Positions 26,067 to 37,381 of a stretch of 64,000 bases of DNA are shown here, piece by piece; position 1 is the first letter of the stretch; each line of letters begins with the position of its first letter. The position numbers and the translations under genes are program-made. This stretch comes from CALNZV01 sp942491115 (GTDB taxonomy: Bacteria > Desulfobacterota > Desulfobacteria > Desulfobacterales > UBA5852), in contig CALNZV010000004.1 in the NCBI GenBank assembly GCA_942491115.1, positions 310,001 through 374,000 of the forward strand, read 5' to 3'. The notes beneath the pieces are model-generated. The model ran no database searches and was not told the origin of the DNA. It saw nothing but the letters and a program-made list of their open reading frames with translations.

Positions 26067-27506
26067 ATGAATCTGACGATACCATTCACAAGTATTTCGC
26101 TTTCGCCTCTGCATCTCTTCTTTTTGACTCTATTATGTGCATTTGTGCTTGCCGTTATCCAAGCGAGTATTGCAGTCGTTCGATATAGGAGAAATTTTGG
26201 TGACGCGCCCTTGCCGATTATACCATCACACGGCGTGGTCGTAGCCAAGCAGGCAAGTGGTCAGACAACACTAGGTCTACCAGACGAATCGCTGAGACTA
26301 CTGTTGGTCGGAGATAGCTTGGCGTGTGGTGTCGGTCAATCGGTCCGATGTACCCCGGTAATGCCAGAGGTCATTTCTAGAGAGCTTTCTAGGGCTACTG
26401 GAAAGGCTGTCTTTTGGACTTGCCATGGAGAATCAGGCGCATCGGCGGGATGGATTATTCGCACGCTCGAGAGAGGAATGGATGTCGAAAATGAGACTGA
26501 ACTCGAATATGGTGCTTGTAACTGTGATGACACACACATGGATGGTGTATTGATGGACAAAAATCAAATCATGGCGTGGCGCAAACGGTTGCGAGACTAT
26601 AGAGAGCAATTTGATTCCAACGAACTGGGGCCTTATGACTTTGTCGTCGTTCTTACAGGCACAAATGACTTGAAGATTATGCTTTTTCCATACTTGATCA
26701 CTGAAGAAGATAGGGAATTTCGAAACTTACGGCAAAGTGAAGGACTTATTGAAGACTTGCAGGCGCTTATTCAGACAATTAGCGACAGAATGAAGCGAGG
26801 CATGCAAAACATAAGTGAACGAGCAGGACGAATGTCGAGGCGATTTCGAGGGAGCACGGAAGAACTTGAATCGTTAGTTGACGTTAATTCAAGAATATCA
26901 CCAAACACTGTACCAGAACTTGCGACTCTGGGCGATGACGAGGAACGCACCATTTGGAATGGTCGTTCACATCCGACACGAACTCCCTTGTTTGTGTTAC
27001 CAGCCATGCCCATTCGCAGTTCTCCTTCAATACGCAAGATTCCTCTTCGATGGTTGACTATTCCAGTCTTTGACAGTATGGAAGCCAAGAAGCGGAAGCT
27101 TGCAGCTGCACACCCAGATATTCTGTGGGTGGACGATCCAACTCTCGGAAGCATTATCGAATACGGCGAGCATCAAGGTGTATTGTGGGAGCAACATAAC
27201 CAGGCAGAGATTCTGCTATCATTGAGGTATATTCGAGATCGTGAATGCAGCGATATTACTGAAGCAATGAGGACTTACTACGCGAAAGAAAATGACTTGA
27301 ACGAAGCTGTCAACGACCCCTCTCCGCAACATTGCCTGCCTTTACGACCCCTAAAACCTGATGGAACAAAGCTATTCTGCGGCGATCGAATACATCCGAA
27401 CGAAAATGGCTATGAATGCTGGGGGATACACATAGCAAACGCCATTGTCACTGATATGAAAACGAGAAATGACCCAATCTTACTACCCGTACACAATTTC
27501 ACATGA
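26067..27506 (+). CDS. Membrane-anchored SGNH/GDSL hydrolase
   Basis: This 479-residue protein has an N-terminal membrane helix (HLFFLTLLCAFVLAVIQAS) followed by an SGNH hydrolase: block I LLVGDSLACGVGQ with the nucleophile Ser, block III VVLTGTNDLK with Asn, and block V DRIHPNENGYECW with the Asp and His. A long insert with IQTISDRMKRGMQN and a Ser/Arg-rich region separates blocks III and V. The family hydrolyses esters of lipids or carbohydrates, and the substrate here is unknown. The helix suggests an ER, Golgi or plasma-membrane anchor. Confidence 0.8.
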   Translation: MNLTIPFTSISLSPLHLFFLTLLCAFVLAVIQASIAVVRYRRNFGDAPLPIIPSHGVVVAKQASGQTTLGLPDESLRLLLVGDSLACGVGQSVRCTPVMPEVISRELSRATGKAVFWTCHGESGASAGWIIRTLERGMDVENETELEYGACNCDDTHMDGVLMDKNQIMAWRKRLRDYREQFDSNELGPYDFVVVLTGTNDLKIMLFPYLITEEDREFRNLRQSEGLIEDLQALIQTISDRMKRGMQNISERAGRMSRRFRGSTEELESLVDVNSRISPNTVPELATLGDDEERTIWNGRSHPTRTPLFVLPAMPIRSSPSIRKIPLRWLTIPVFDSMEAKKRKLAAAHPDILWVDDPTLGSIIEYGEHQGVLWEQHNQAEILLSLRYIRDRECSDITEAMRTYYAKENDLNEAVNDPSPQHCLPLRPLKPDGTKLFCGDRIHPNENGYECWGIHIANAIVTDMKTRNDPILLPVHNFT

Positions 27507-27620
27507 GGACAGTGTCGTCCAAAAACTTCAAAGGATTGAGCATGACTACTCTTAATAGACGAAGAGACAATATAAACAGGCTACAATTCACACATACAGT
27601 AAGATTCTACCGAAGCATTT

Positions 27621-28259
27621 TCACTCTTCTGTGGTAATGACCATTCCATCCTTTTCTTGAGTTTCCTGCCCATCAGGATCGGTCTCGCCATCGCTGGAAA
27701 TGACCTGAGCTTCCACGTCTACTACCTTTTCTTCTTCTACAATAACTGGTATCTTCTTCACAATCTTTTCCTTCTTTGGGGCGACCACTCTCAAGACTCC
27801 GTCCGAGAGTCTCACCGACAAGTTGTCTGCGTCAACGTCTTTGTTCAAGCGAAACAACTGATCAAATTCCTTGACGGATCCATGGTGACGACGTGAGCCA
27901 CTGACACTCAATAACGTTCCTTCTTCGAGGAGCTCCACGTTCAAATCTTTGACAGCTACACCGGGTACATCGACAGTCAGCTCAATCTCACCAGTAGACA
28001 ATTGCTCGACGTGGTATGAATTATCCGACAGCACATTGTGCGAGGCCTGCTCTCGTTGTTGCTTCATTAGCGAATTGAAATAGATTGGAATGCTAAACAT
28101 ATCGCTCATAAGATCCATGCTGGGAGAGCGTCTGTGATAGTCGTAAGCTCGTCTCGCCAAAGCATGGCCTCGACCGAAATAATGTCCGTGGACCCTCGTC
28201 AAAAGAAAAGCAACTGCTGTAAGGCACATGGCCATCATTGACTTTCTGGATACCTTCAT
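27621..28259 (-). CDS. Small heat-shock protein (HSP20/alpha-crystallin) with signal peptide
   Basis: This protein is about 212 residues from the ATG at 28259. The N-terminus is a secretory signal (MMAMCLTAVAFLLTRVHG), so the protein enters the ER or beyond. The alpha-crystallin domain spans about residues 75-165: VDVPGVAVKDLNVELLEEG, LLSVSGSRR, FDQLFRLNKDVDADNLSVRL, and the DGVLRVVAPKKE strand with the conserved GVL. The C-terminus is acidic, with an IPVI motif of the I-x-I type used in oligomer assembly. The in-frame extension to 28382 has no signal character and was not chosen. Confidence 0.85.
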   Translation of the reverse strand: MKVSRKSMMAMCLTAVAFLLTRVHGHYFGRGHALARRAYDYHRRSPSMDLMSDMFSIPIYFNSLMKQQREQASHNVLSDNSYHVEQLSTGEIELTVDVPGVAVKDLNVELLEEGTLLSVSGSRRHHGSVKEFDQLFRLNKDVDADNLSVRLSDGVLRVVAPKKEKIVKKIPVIVEEEKVVDVEAQVISSDGETDPDGQETQEKDGMVITTEE

Positions 28260-28586
28260 AGTGATGCTCGAATTGGCGTGCTGGTATGATAATAGTGACG
28301 AAGTTGATCGATCGTTTGATTTTGTGAACTGATGCGCGAGAAAAGCATGGCTAAGCATGACTCGGAAATCGACGCGTGGCATTTTACACGTGGAACAAAA
28401 TAGGAGCTAGCATCCGATCCTCTATAGTCTAGGGTCCCTATCTCTTCATCTGCGAGAAAGAACATAGCAACCTACTGTAGACTGTAGACAGATGAAAGTA
28501 AAATGAAGATTCAACATGAACTAATACTATTTTACACCCCTACCAAGCAACCACTGCTCGCTCACAACACGTTTTGCAACGCCTTC
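28260..28586. other. Intergenic, two stretches flanking the small heat-shock gene region
   Basis: Bases 28260-28586 lie upstream of the heat-shock gene and downstream of the VWA gene. One TACACGTGG element (about 28383) and one AGCTAG motif (28409) are seen. No clear GAAnnTTC heat-shock element and no further gene were found. Confidence 0.35.
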
Positions 28587-29911
28587 TCACATGATACAGC
28601 AGGTTCCTCCCCCATATGCCTTGTTCAACTTCTTCATGTCCACCCAAGGCTGCACCTTTTTTGTAATGGGGTTCCACTGATTGTTCTCCTTCTTGACAAT
28701 CCGATCGAGGTCAGTGTAAAAGCCTTTCCAGTCTGCTTGCGGATCAGGCACTGCATCGAACTGTCCCTCGCCAAACAGAAGTCCAAGAAATTCCCGTACT
28801 TCATCGTGTGTAAATCTTCTTTCGTCTAATAGATCAAACAATCTGTGGTGGAAGCCTAGCTCTCTGCATCGATGAAGAGGTAGTGCATAGTTTAACCACT
28901 TGTTGTGTTCGTATACTTCTTTGGCTTCCCCGATAAAATCGTCCAACACCTCCAAGCTCAATTCCAACTGTGAATCAAGTTCATTATAGAATTCGACTAC
29001 ATCGTCTTCATCAGTACACAGTCGAATAACCACCCAAACGGGAAGCCCTTCCAACGAACGCAGGGCCTCAACAAATTCTCGCTTGCTTCTCTGGTCAGCC
29101 ATTCCACGGTAATCAGTTGGCAACCCATCTGTTGCCAAAATGATTGCTACTCGTGTTCCATCTTGCAACAGTGATGGCTCCATGGCTTGTACATTTTCTC
29201 GAATCTCTCGCACGTGATCCGAGAGGGGCGTCACGCCACTTGGCGAGCATCTCATTGTCTTGTGAGCAATCTGTAAGTCTTGTGGAATCATGACCTCACC
29301 TCGTTCTGCGATACTGAATTGCTGTGGACCATTAATGCTTCCAGGGTCATTCAAGAGCTACATAAACAATAATATGGTAGGATCAGTGAGAACACGATGG
29401 AATACATGGCAACACTATACACTCAGAAGACTGCGAGGCTTCTTACCCGAAAGACGGTCGGCGCCTGAAGTAAGGCTGACATTTCGGAGTGATAATCCAC
29501 AGTCTCTTGAATCTCTGCCCATCTAGTGCTGTCAGGGAAGATTAGATAACGAACATGGTTAACTCACTCAAATTTCAATAGCAGAACTTACCAGTTTACG
29601 ACTTTGACTTGATCCTTATTCTTTGTTTCGACAAAGCGATGGCCATCACCCTTGCTCATGCTACCGCTATTATCTACGACCCAAATTCTTAATGGGAAGG
29701 CCGCATTATTCCTTGTCATGGCTTCTGCTAACCCGGTTGAAAAACCTTGCTCTCTCATTTGCCGAATCTGAAAGGTATCCATCTTCTTACTGGACATTCT
29801 TGGAAGACTAATCCGTTCGCTTCTTCCTCGAGCAATACTTGGACGTGAAGGCGCATTTGCAGGCGGCGCCATTGGTGCTGCATAAGCGATAGGGATATCA
29901 GGGTCTGCCAT
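28587..29911 (-). CDS. VWA-domain protein with C-terminal CaaX-type box
   Basis: Three exons (29592-29911, 29447-29528, 28587-29357) join to a frame of 390 residues with canonical GTAAG donors. The von Willebrand A domain begins LRIWVVDNSGSMSKGDG (MIDAS D-x-S-x-S) and continues with CTRWAEIQETV, spanning the first intron, then LILATDGLPTD. The remainder is helical (VDRIVKKENNQWNP in outline). The protein ends GGTCCIM, where the Cys-Cys-Ile-Met tail fits a CaaX prenylation signal (Met favours farnesylation). A membrane-tethered adaptor role is inferred. The N-terminus is Pro/Ala-rich with a basic patch. Confidence 0.82.
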
Positions 29912-30237
29912 TGTATTGATACCTTTGTTTGATGGTGGTGGTTCTTTTGTGGTGATGTCAACACCATCGTGAATGGAAATTCAGTCGTGCTCCGCGTCCG
30001 TGGGGGCGATGTCGTGCTTTTTGGGAACGCTCGTTGGCTCGTTGGGCAGACAGCAAGATCATTTTCCGGGTTCCTTTTATCCTATCCTATCCTACCTAGC
30101 TAGCTAGGGGGTCCCTACACCTAGCTTATGTCAAGCCCTACCGGTATCCTGTTCGGCGCGCCGGCACACCAAAACTCGATCCTTCGTCATTCGTCAAAAC
30201 TCCCTCCGACAGCAAAATTCGAGAGCAAAAAACGACC
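29912..30237. promoter_or_regulatory. Divergent promoter region between VWA and basic-protein genes
   Basis: There is no gene. The stretch 30079-30110 has a tatcc repeat followed by acctagctagctaggggg. The two genes are divergent, so their promoters must lie here. No canonical TATA box was identified. Confidence 0.4.
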
Positions 30238-30921
30238 ATGACGACGACAACCGCAACTGCCGCCACTAAGCTTGAGGATGGCAACAGCAACAGCCAGAGT
30301 GAATTCGAGCAGCTTCGTGCCCGTAATATTCTAAGAAATAATGCACGACTGCGATCACTTGGGTTAATCACAAGGCGCGAAGAGGAACGAAGCAACGCAA
30401 TCGCATTGGGCAAAACGTATTTCGAAGACCAGGAAAGAGAAGAAGGGAGTGACAGTGAATGGACTCAATCACCAAAGAAGAAAAAGCAAAAGAGAAAACA
30501 TAATGCAGCAGAGGCGAGTCGAAAGTCTCTTCGGCTGCAAGGAATCACACCAACAACTACTGGAGAAATCATTGATGGCCCGCCCCTCGACACGCCCGAG
30601 GAACGACGAGAACGAGTCCGAGAGTGCCGCGAGGTTCGTCTTCGAGCAGCCAAAGCTGTTGCAGAGGCTGGAGCTGAAAAAGCTGCCAAAGAGAATTCCA
30701 CCGCCACGTACGAGCACTGTTTGATGCGAGTCAGGAGCATGTCCGACAAGGCACTGGCGAATCGTGTCAAGGCAATCGAGAGGGCGGCGGGCAAGCATTG
30801 TGTTGTCAAAATGGCAATTTTCAAGAGCTGTTTACAAGATGAAGACATGTGGGACCTTGCAAAGCTTGCTAGTGATGGCCTTGAGCGACTTAAAGCCTTA
30901 CAGCCACCGCCTGAAGAGTGA
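30238..30921 (+). CDS. Basic charged protein of unknown function
   Basis: This is a 227-residue single-exon protein. The N-terminal QLRARNILRNNARLRSLGL helix and the RKSLRLQG motif resemble the N-terminal region of WDR76/Cmr1-type chromatin proteins, but no propeller follows. A KKKKQKRKH stretch looks like a nuclear localisation signal. The C-terminal half is helical (RVRECREVRLRAAKAVAEAG, then LANRVKAIERAAGKHCVVKM). A nuclear protein is inferred; function unknown. Confidence 0.55.
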   Translation: MTTTTATAATKLEDGNSNSQSEFEQLRARNILRNNARLRSLGLITRREEERSNAIALGKTYFEDQEREEGSDSEWTQSPKKKKQKRKHNAAEASRKSLRLQGITPTTTGEIIDGPPLDTPEERRERVRECREVRLRAAKAVAEAGAEKAAKENSTATYEHCLMRVRSMSDKALANRVKAIERAAGKHCVVKMAIFKSCLQDEDMWDLAKLASDGLERLKALQPPPEE

Positions 30922-31046
30922 TAAGATGTCTTATTCGAAAGGCGAGAAGGAAATATTATGACTACAACGAAAAACTATGCTGATAATATCACTCTATTGA
31001 TTAGCTAGACTTTACTGTAAAGACTTCTGCAAGGAAGGAACTTTAA

Positions 31047-32380
31047 TTACAGTCCCTCCGCTTCGTCAAGTCCCAATGCAAGATTCAGATTCTGCACTGC
31101 CGCTCCACTAGCTCCTTTTCCAAGATTGTCGAGTCGAGCACAAAGTAGAACTTGTTCTTCCTCATCATTATCAAAGACAAACATTTGCATCTTGTTTGTA
31201 TTCGCCAAGGTATCGGGACGCAAAAAGGCGCCCCGCTCGAGCAACTCGGCATCCTTTGCTCCTCCCTCACCAAGGGGCATGACCTCGACAAACGTGGAAC
31301 CCTCGTAGTGCTTGCTAAGTGCATCATGGATATCCTTACCGGTTGTCCCTTCTTTTAACCATGCGTAGTGAATTGGTACCGAGACAACCATTCCCTGAGC
31401 AAAAGACGATACCTGTGGTTGAAAGATTGGCTTTTTGTTGAGACCAGAGTACTTTGCCATTTCGGGAATGTGCTTGTGTTTCTGTGACAGCAAGAGAGAA
31501 TGTCAGTATAATGATGGATAATCCAACGTGCATCTATAAACATTTTGCAATACAGTACTTACAAGACTAAAGCCATAGGATCCCCATGGTTCGGCTTCTC
31601 CAGCTTCATAAATTTCCATGAGTCCCTTGCCTCCGCCGCTGTATCCGGAGATGGCATTGACGGTCAGGGGAGTTCCTTCTTCTAGAATACCGGCATTCAC
31701 CAAGGGACGAGTAAGACCGATAAAGCCGGTGGGGTAGCAGCCGGGGTTGGCAATACGTTTTGACTTTTTGATTTCTTCCTTTTGTTCCTTGGATAGCTCT
31801 GATGAAGCGCGTACAGTGGTTGCAGGTGTGATGAGTCAGCAAACAGTACAGCTTCTTAAACCATAAAGCAAACACTTCCGACATTGCTCTTACCTGGGAA
31901 TCCATACGTCCAGTCTGGATCGATTCGAAAGGCAGTAGACGCGTCAATCAATACAGTCTTGTCATTGTCTGGTTCGACCCACGACGACGCTTCGATCGAG
32001 GCGGCATCAGGAAGACCTGAACAGATACAGATAGCAATGCGTGACATTGTAAGTAATGGCTCTATATCATACAATCTCATTCAGTTGCAAGGCTATCACT
32101 TACATAGAATGACAGCATCGGCTTCATTAATTAGTTTCTTGCGCGTCGCTTCATCCTTTCGCAATTCATCGGGCGCGGAAATGATTTCCAAATCGTCTCG
32201 TGCTTCAATACGACCACGAACCTGTAACCCCGTGGTTCCAGCTTCACCATCAATGAAAATTTTCTTATTGGCAAACAAGTCAGTGCTGTGTGTCGTTGTT
32301 GTTGGGAGACTTGCAGGTGCAAAGGCAGTGGCGGGGCCACTCAACAAGACGAGGAGAGCTGAATTCAACAAAATCTTCAT
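31047..32380 (-). CDS. argC: Plastid-targeted N-acetyl-gamma-glutamyl-phosphate reductase
   Basis: Four exons (32104-32380, 31894-32016, 31563-31798, 31047-31481) join to 356 residues. The leader is a signal peptide ending ATAFAPAS, the phenylalanine-at-+1 pattern of diatom plastid proteins. The catalytic core starts IFIDGEAGTTGLQVRG (NADP-binding, short type 2 ArgC form), then LCLPDAAS, the catalytic Cys in ANPGCYPTGFIGL (about residue 154), and GYSGGGKGLME. The enzyme reduces N-acetylglutamyl-5-phosphate in arginine and ornithine synthesis, here presumably in the plastid stroma. All splice sites are GT-AG and three sit at conserved-looking motif gaps. Confidence 0.9.
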
Positions 32381-32654
32381 GATTTAGAGCTCTGTTTGGG
32401 TTGAAGTGGAGTGATAATGTGACGATTGACGGCGAGCAATAGACAAGAGGTGTCAAGAAGGAGATGACATGGACGAGAAAGTGCAACAAGGTGCGAGGTG
32501 CGAAGGTTCGCGATCTTTTGCTTCCGATCTTTTGGTGGCTTTGATTGGGTCACGAACACTCGTGACTGATCCGGCGACCTCTCTCCAATGACGCAATTTT
32601 CATCCGTTTCAGACGTGCATTTTTTCAACACCCATTCATCATACTTCATCCACA

Positions 32655-33688
32655 ATGTCCTTAAACGACAAGTCATTTCAGACTCACGCTTCCTTTTCCG
32701 AGCTTGTTGATTGCTATGATGGATTCATCTTGGATCAGTTTGGCGTGATTCGCGACAGTGACTATGCACTCGAGGGTGCCCCCGAATGTGTCGCTGAATT
32801 GGTCAAGAAGGGTAAAAAGCTCATTATTCTCTCAAACTCCTCGTCCCTCTCATCCGCGACTGTGGAAAAACTCCCAAAGCTGGGCTTTATGCCCGAGAAT
32901 TTTGTCGGTGCCGTCACTTCTGGACAAGAAGCATGTCATTATATCAACAAACAGTATCAAGGAAAGAAGGCTCTATTCATCACGTGGAAGTCGGGAAATG
33001 TGTCGTCTGCCATGGTCTTTATGGATAGCTGTGGAAATATAGAAGTTGCTGATGGCGTGGAAGAAGCAGACTTTATTTTGCTTCATGGCGCCGAGGTGTT
33101 GCGCGGACCTGGTCTCAATGGCGAAGCTATCGAACAATCGCTGGGATCCTTTTCCGAAACGGGAGAAATGTCAGTCATTAATCCCATTTTGGAGAAATGT
33201 GTGGCTCAAAAGCTACCCATGGTGTGTTGCAATCCAGACTTTGTCATGGTGAAACCAGATGGAACACGTGCTCACATGCCAGGTTTGTGTGCGATAAGTT
33301 TTCGCGACGTTTGAATCGTTTGTGCATTGTTTGTTTCACTCACTCAATCTATTCATCACTTGTTCACACAGGAACGATTGCAGATCGATACAAAAGTATG
33401 GGAGGTGATGTGACTATATTCGGAAAGCCTCATGTCGAACACTTTGAAGCCTGTTTACGAGATTTAGGTTTGCCAAAAGAAAAGGTTGCTCATGTGGGAG
33501 ATTCCTTACATCACGATGTTGTAGGAGCCAATGATACGGGTGTGGCGAGTATATTTGTTGCAGGCGGAGTTCATCGTGATGAATTGGGGAGTGAGTTAGG
33601 ACAAGTTCCGTCGCAGGAAGCACTTGAAAACCTCTTTACAAAACACTGCACGACACCGACTCATGTGGTTCCAATGTTCAAACTGTAG
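32655..33688 (+). CDS. HAD-superfamily class IIA phosphatase-like protein
   Basis: Exons 32655-33282 and 33372-33688 (donor GTTTGT, acceptor ACACAG) give 314 residues. The HAD motif I is FILDQFGVIRDS (nucleophile Asp). Motif II is ILSNSSS, and motif III/IV is IFGKPHVEHFE with VAHVGDSLHHDVVGA. This matches the TIGR01459-like class IIA group of phosphatases related to 4-nitrophenylphosphatase. The physiological substrate is unknown. It is divergent from argC, with 274 bases between starts. Confidence 0.85.
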
Positions 33689-33850
33689 TCTGCCGCCGCA
33701 CGCGATTGAAGCTACAGTAACAGTTACTTCTAGCTAGTAGTATAACGAATGTACAAAGGAACTTAAGAACAACCACGGTTTAAAATGACTTTGAACGTAT
33801 CGACTATCATAAAGATTGTCGAAACAAGGCACAATTCAATAAATACTCGT

Positions 33851-35255
33851 TTAGTTTCCCTTGGAGGCAAGAGGTCCAAGGAACTTGTCTTTTTCTTCGG
33901 CCGTCTGGAAGCGTCCGTGTCCAAGCTTGGAACTGGTATCGATAAACTTGAGATCAATCGTCTCAAGATGCTTGCGAGAGGTGTGGTTCATCAAACTCTT
34001 GCGAAGAATGAGAGGACGCTTCTTGACACCAACAATGGCACCCTTGAGCATGATCCAATCTTCATTGACCTCACCGTAATGAACAAACCCGCCCATGGGG
34101 GTAATGCTCTTTTCGGTAAGATCAGCAGAAGTCTGACAACTGGTATTGTCACCCTTCTTTCCGAGCTTGTACACCTTCTTGTTCATCTCGGTACGGTGAA
34201 AGTATCCGTTCTGACCGGCACGAGGGACAGTAGTCGAGACACGAGCAGGATGCCACGATCCAATACAGGCAACCTTGCGAAGACCACGGTGAGTCTTTCG
34301 GGGAAGACGAGTGACACCCCAACGAGTGGTGACACCTTCGTATCCGTGACCACGCGTGACGCCCATGACATCCACGTTTTCGTTTTCAGCAAAGACGGAA
34401 TCAATCGTAATCTCCTTCTCAAAGAGAGACTTGGCAAAGTCAACCTTGGCCTTGGCATCGGCACCACCGTTAATCTGAATCTCCATAATGTGAGCCTTTT
34501 TGATGCGAAGATTGAGCTTTTTGACCTGAGTATGAGCAATCACACGAACGACGGTGCAAAACTTGGCAATACGGTCAAGTTCATGTTCAATATCCTTTCC
34601 ACCATCCTTTTGGTACTTGAGAGCGTACTTGCTGTAAGCCTTCTTCTTGGACTTGTACCAGTTCTTGTAACAACGACGCTTGTACTCTTCACTCAAATGC
34701 TCCGCAAAGACGGTAGTAAGAGTACGAAGACCACTGGGAGTTTCGACATAACCAACGACACCCACAACCACCATGGGAGGAGCTTCGACAATGGAGACTG
34801 CATCGACGACTTCACGCTTGTGCATGAGGGCACCGGCACGGTCGACACCACGGACGACATGGGTCATGCCGGCCTTGTAGCCGCGAAAGGCCGTGAGATG
34901 AGGAGGATTGGCATCCGAATCACGAGGAAAGGAACGAACGCGACCAGAATGGTGCTTGGTACGCTTCTTGGGCAAGAACCCAAGCGATCCAGAGCGAGGA
35001 GCTTCGAACTTGCGATGAGCTGCAGTTTAGTAAGAGAGGTAAGGACGGTCAGTACTGGGCGCGCGTAGAATTCTACGAGGGAGAAAAAACTTGCATCCAA
35101 CAAATGGCGCCGCTTTCAGTCAATCAGGAGACTTCCATTTTCACTTTCAACGATGAATTCAACTTGAAACATTTCAACCACACAGTATTTCAACTGATAC
35201 ATGTAACACCAGCAGGTAATGGCTTCATTTCGTGGACAACAAGGCACTTACACAT
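33851..35255 (-). CDS. RPL3: 60S ribosomal protein L3
   Basis: The mature frame joins a four-base first exon (ATGT, 35252-35255) to 33851-35019, giving 390 residues that begin MSHRKFEAPRSGSLGFLPKK. The family is unmistakable: RTKHHSGRVRSFPRD, AFRGYKAGMTHVVR, GHGYEGVTTRWGVTRLPRKTHRGLRKVACIGSWHPARV, and the conserved His of the W-finger region in KTHRG. It is a core 60S subunit protein near the peptidyl transferase centre. Long open frames on the opposite strand are a by-product of strongly biased codon use, which suggests high expression. Confidence 0.97.
35064..35077. promoter_or_regulatory. 14-bp perfect palindrome CGTAGAATTCTACG
   Basis: It lies inside the RPL3 first intron. An identical copy is at 43705-43718, in the divergent promoter between desaturase and 2OG oxygenase genes. 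Confidence 0.5.
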
Positions 35256-35529
35256 CTTGACTGCAAAAAGTGAGATGAGTTGAGATTTGCGGTTCTGGTG
35301 ATTCGAAGAGGTCAAATCACTTCCCAGTGTTTTCTGGTGAACCCATAGTGGTAAGATCGAGGTTAACGCTGGAGGTTAGCTGCCTGCGAGACACGAGTTT
35401 CCGGGACTCCTTTCATTGACACCTTCGGGGCGATGATGATGATGCATCACAATCATATCACTTTGATTATCACTTACTGTACCATAGCAACCTATAGTGC
35501 TAGCTAAGCCACTACAGTTATATACAAGC

Positions 35530-37346
35530 ATGGTGAACGTTTCATCATCCAAAAGGCTATCAATTTTGGCAGTAGTAGCGATTGCACACTGCCGCCACGT
35601 CGGCGTTCTTTGTTTTGCCGTCGGCGCTACCGATTCCTTGTTGATAAGACGGCATTTACATACTTCTCTGCAACGTACTGCATCAAGCGATAAAGGTCAG
35701 ACTCGAACCGTTGGGCTCTTGTCGTCTGCGAGCGGTAGTGCATCCAGTGAGTTTGAAGGGAACGATGATGACGCCGATGAGACGCTCCGGGGCGGCGGCG
35801 ATGACACCAAGCCAACCGACATTGTTGCCGGTGCTCCGTTGTGGCCATGTGGAGATGCTCTGGATCAACGTTTGACAAAAATTGCGCTGCCATGTATTGC
35901 AAACTTTGCTATCAATCCTCTTGTTGGTGCTGTGGATCTGTTTTGGGTGAATAGAATGGTGAGTCTCTATTGTCTGATGTAATCATTTAGTTGATTAGAA
36001 TTCAACATCTTTCTAGACTTGTTCGGTTTATACGACTCTCACACAAGATCCACGAAAACTATTAGGGAAATGCTCTTGCCGTGGCCGGTCAAGCTGCCGC
36101 TAATCAAGTCTTTAGCTCTGCCTTTTGGCTAGCGTCTTTTCTTCCGTCAGTGACTGCCACTCTTGTTTCCACAGAAAATGCAAAGGGCAACAAGGATGGA
36201 CTACAAGATGCTGTATGCCAAGCGCTCTTTATTGGAGCTCTTATTGCGCTTATCGGAACTCCTCTTACATTTTTCAATCCTGAAACGGTGCTGTCGGCAG
36301 TCTTGCGTGATGGTTCACCTTCCATGCAATATGCAAAACCATACCTCCTGATTCGAGCTTTTGCTTTTCTGCCGTCTATTATATCGCTCATTGGCTTTTC
36401 TGCCTTTCGAGGAGTCTTGGATACTGTGACACCAGTCAAGATTAGCGCCTTTGCCAACATTTTCAATGCCTTGCTGGACCCCATTCTCATTTTTACATTT
36501 GCAATGGGTGTATCTGGTGCAGCTGGAGCAACGCTTGCGGCAGAAGTCATTTCGGCAATTGCGTATTTGTACATTATGAGAAGAAAGGAAATGATTCGAT
36601 GGTCCAAAATCTTTCGACTTCCGGCATGGAAAAAGCTAAAGCCTCTGTTGCAGGGAGGAGCCGCGTTACAGTTGCGAAATGTGGCATTAAACTTGACATT
36701 TCTCGCCGTGACACGAGTCACGCAATCGATTGACGAGACTGGCGTATCTGCAGCTGCTCATGCCATGGCTATTCAGACATTTAATCTCGGTGGCTTTGTT
36801 CTCTTGGCCCTATCAACTGTGGCACAAACTGTTGTTCCAAACGAGCTAGTGGTCAAAAAGGACAAAAAGGGCAATCCAATAAGTGGTGGGGTTTTTGATT
36901 GTCGCACTCTTGTGAATCGATTAATGGCATGGGGTTTTGTATTGGGGGTTGCGTTGGGAGGACTGCAGCTTGGACTGCTACCACTCATTACAAAGTCAAC
37001 ACCACTGCAGGAGGTTCGCGATGCCGCATTAATGCCATCTATACTGGCAAGCGTGTTTCAAGTGATGAATGGTCTCGTCTTTATCGGAGAAGGAGTCATG
37101 GTTGGCTGTGGAAACTTCTTCCAGCTTTCGTTGAGTACCATCGTTGCTACTGCCGCTTGTTTGCAGGCTCTAAGAACCTTTCCGGCAATGTATGGAGTGA
37201 CAGGTGTTTGGATGTCGTTTGGTGTCTTCAATACACTTAGGCTAGCAGGAGTGTATATCCATCAATCAAGAACCAGTCAGATTGCATGGCGAAAGCTACG
37301 CAAGATGAAACAAGCTAGTGACGCCGAGGATAACTCGTCAATATAG
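35530..37346 (+). CDS. MATE family multidrug/toxin transporter
   Basis: Exons 35530-35958 and 36066-37346 give 569 residues. The N-terminal 115 residues form a hydrophobic/basic leader, possibly organellar. The transporter then starts at DALDQRLTKIALPCIANFAI with about twelve helices, among them NPLVGAVDLFWVNRMGNALAVAGQAAANQVF (split by the intron) and MGVSGAAGATLAAEVISAIAYL. The MATE pattern of two six-helix halves is present (second half from QLRNVALNLTFLAVT). The family exports organic cations or metabolites in exchange for H+ or Na+. It is probably plastid- or vacuole-related given the leader, but this is inference. Confidence 0.85.
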
Positions 37347-37381
37347 TGCTATGAAACTGTACAGCTACATGTATTTTGAAT

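Noticed and set aside
33785..35068. A 427-residue plus-strand open frame opposite RPL3
   Set aside because: It is antisense to RPL3 and arises from strong codon bias; Thr/Leu/Ser-rich text with no domain.
35020..35251. Possible box C/D snoRNA in the RPL3 first intron
   Set aside because: Only CTGA-like boxes were seen; no RTGATGA box C with suitable spacing and terminal stem was found.
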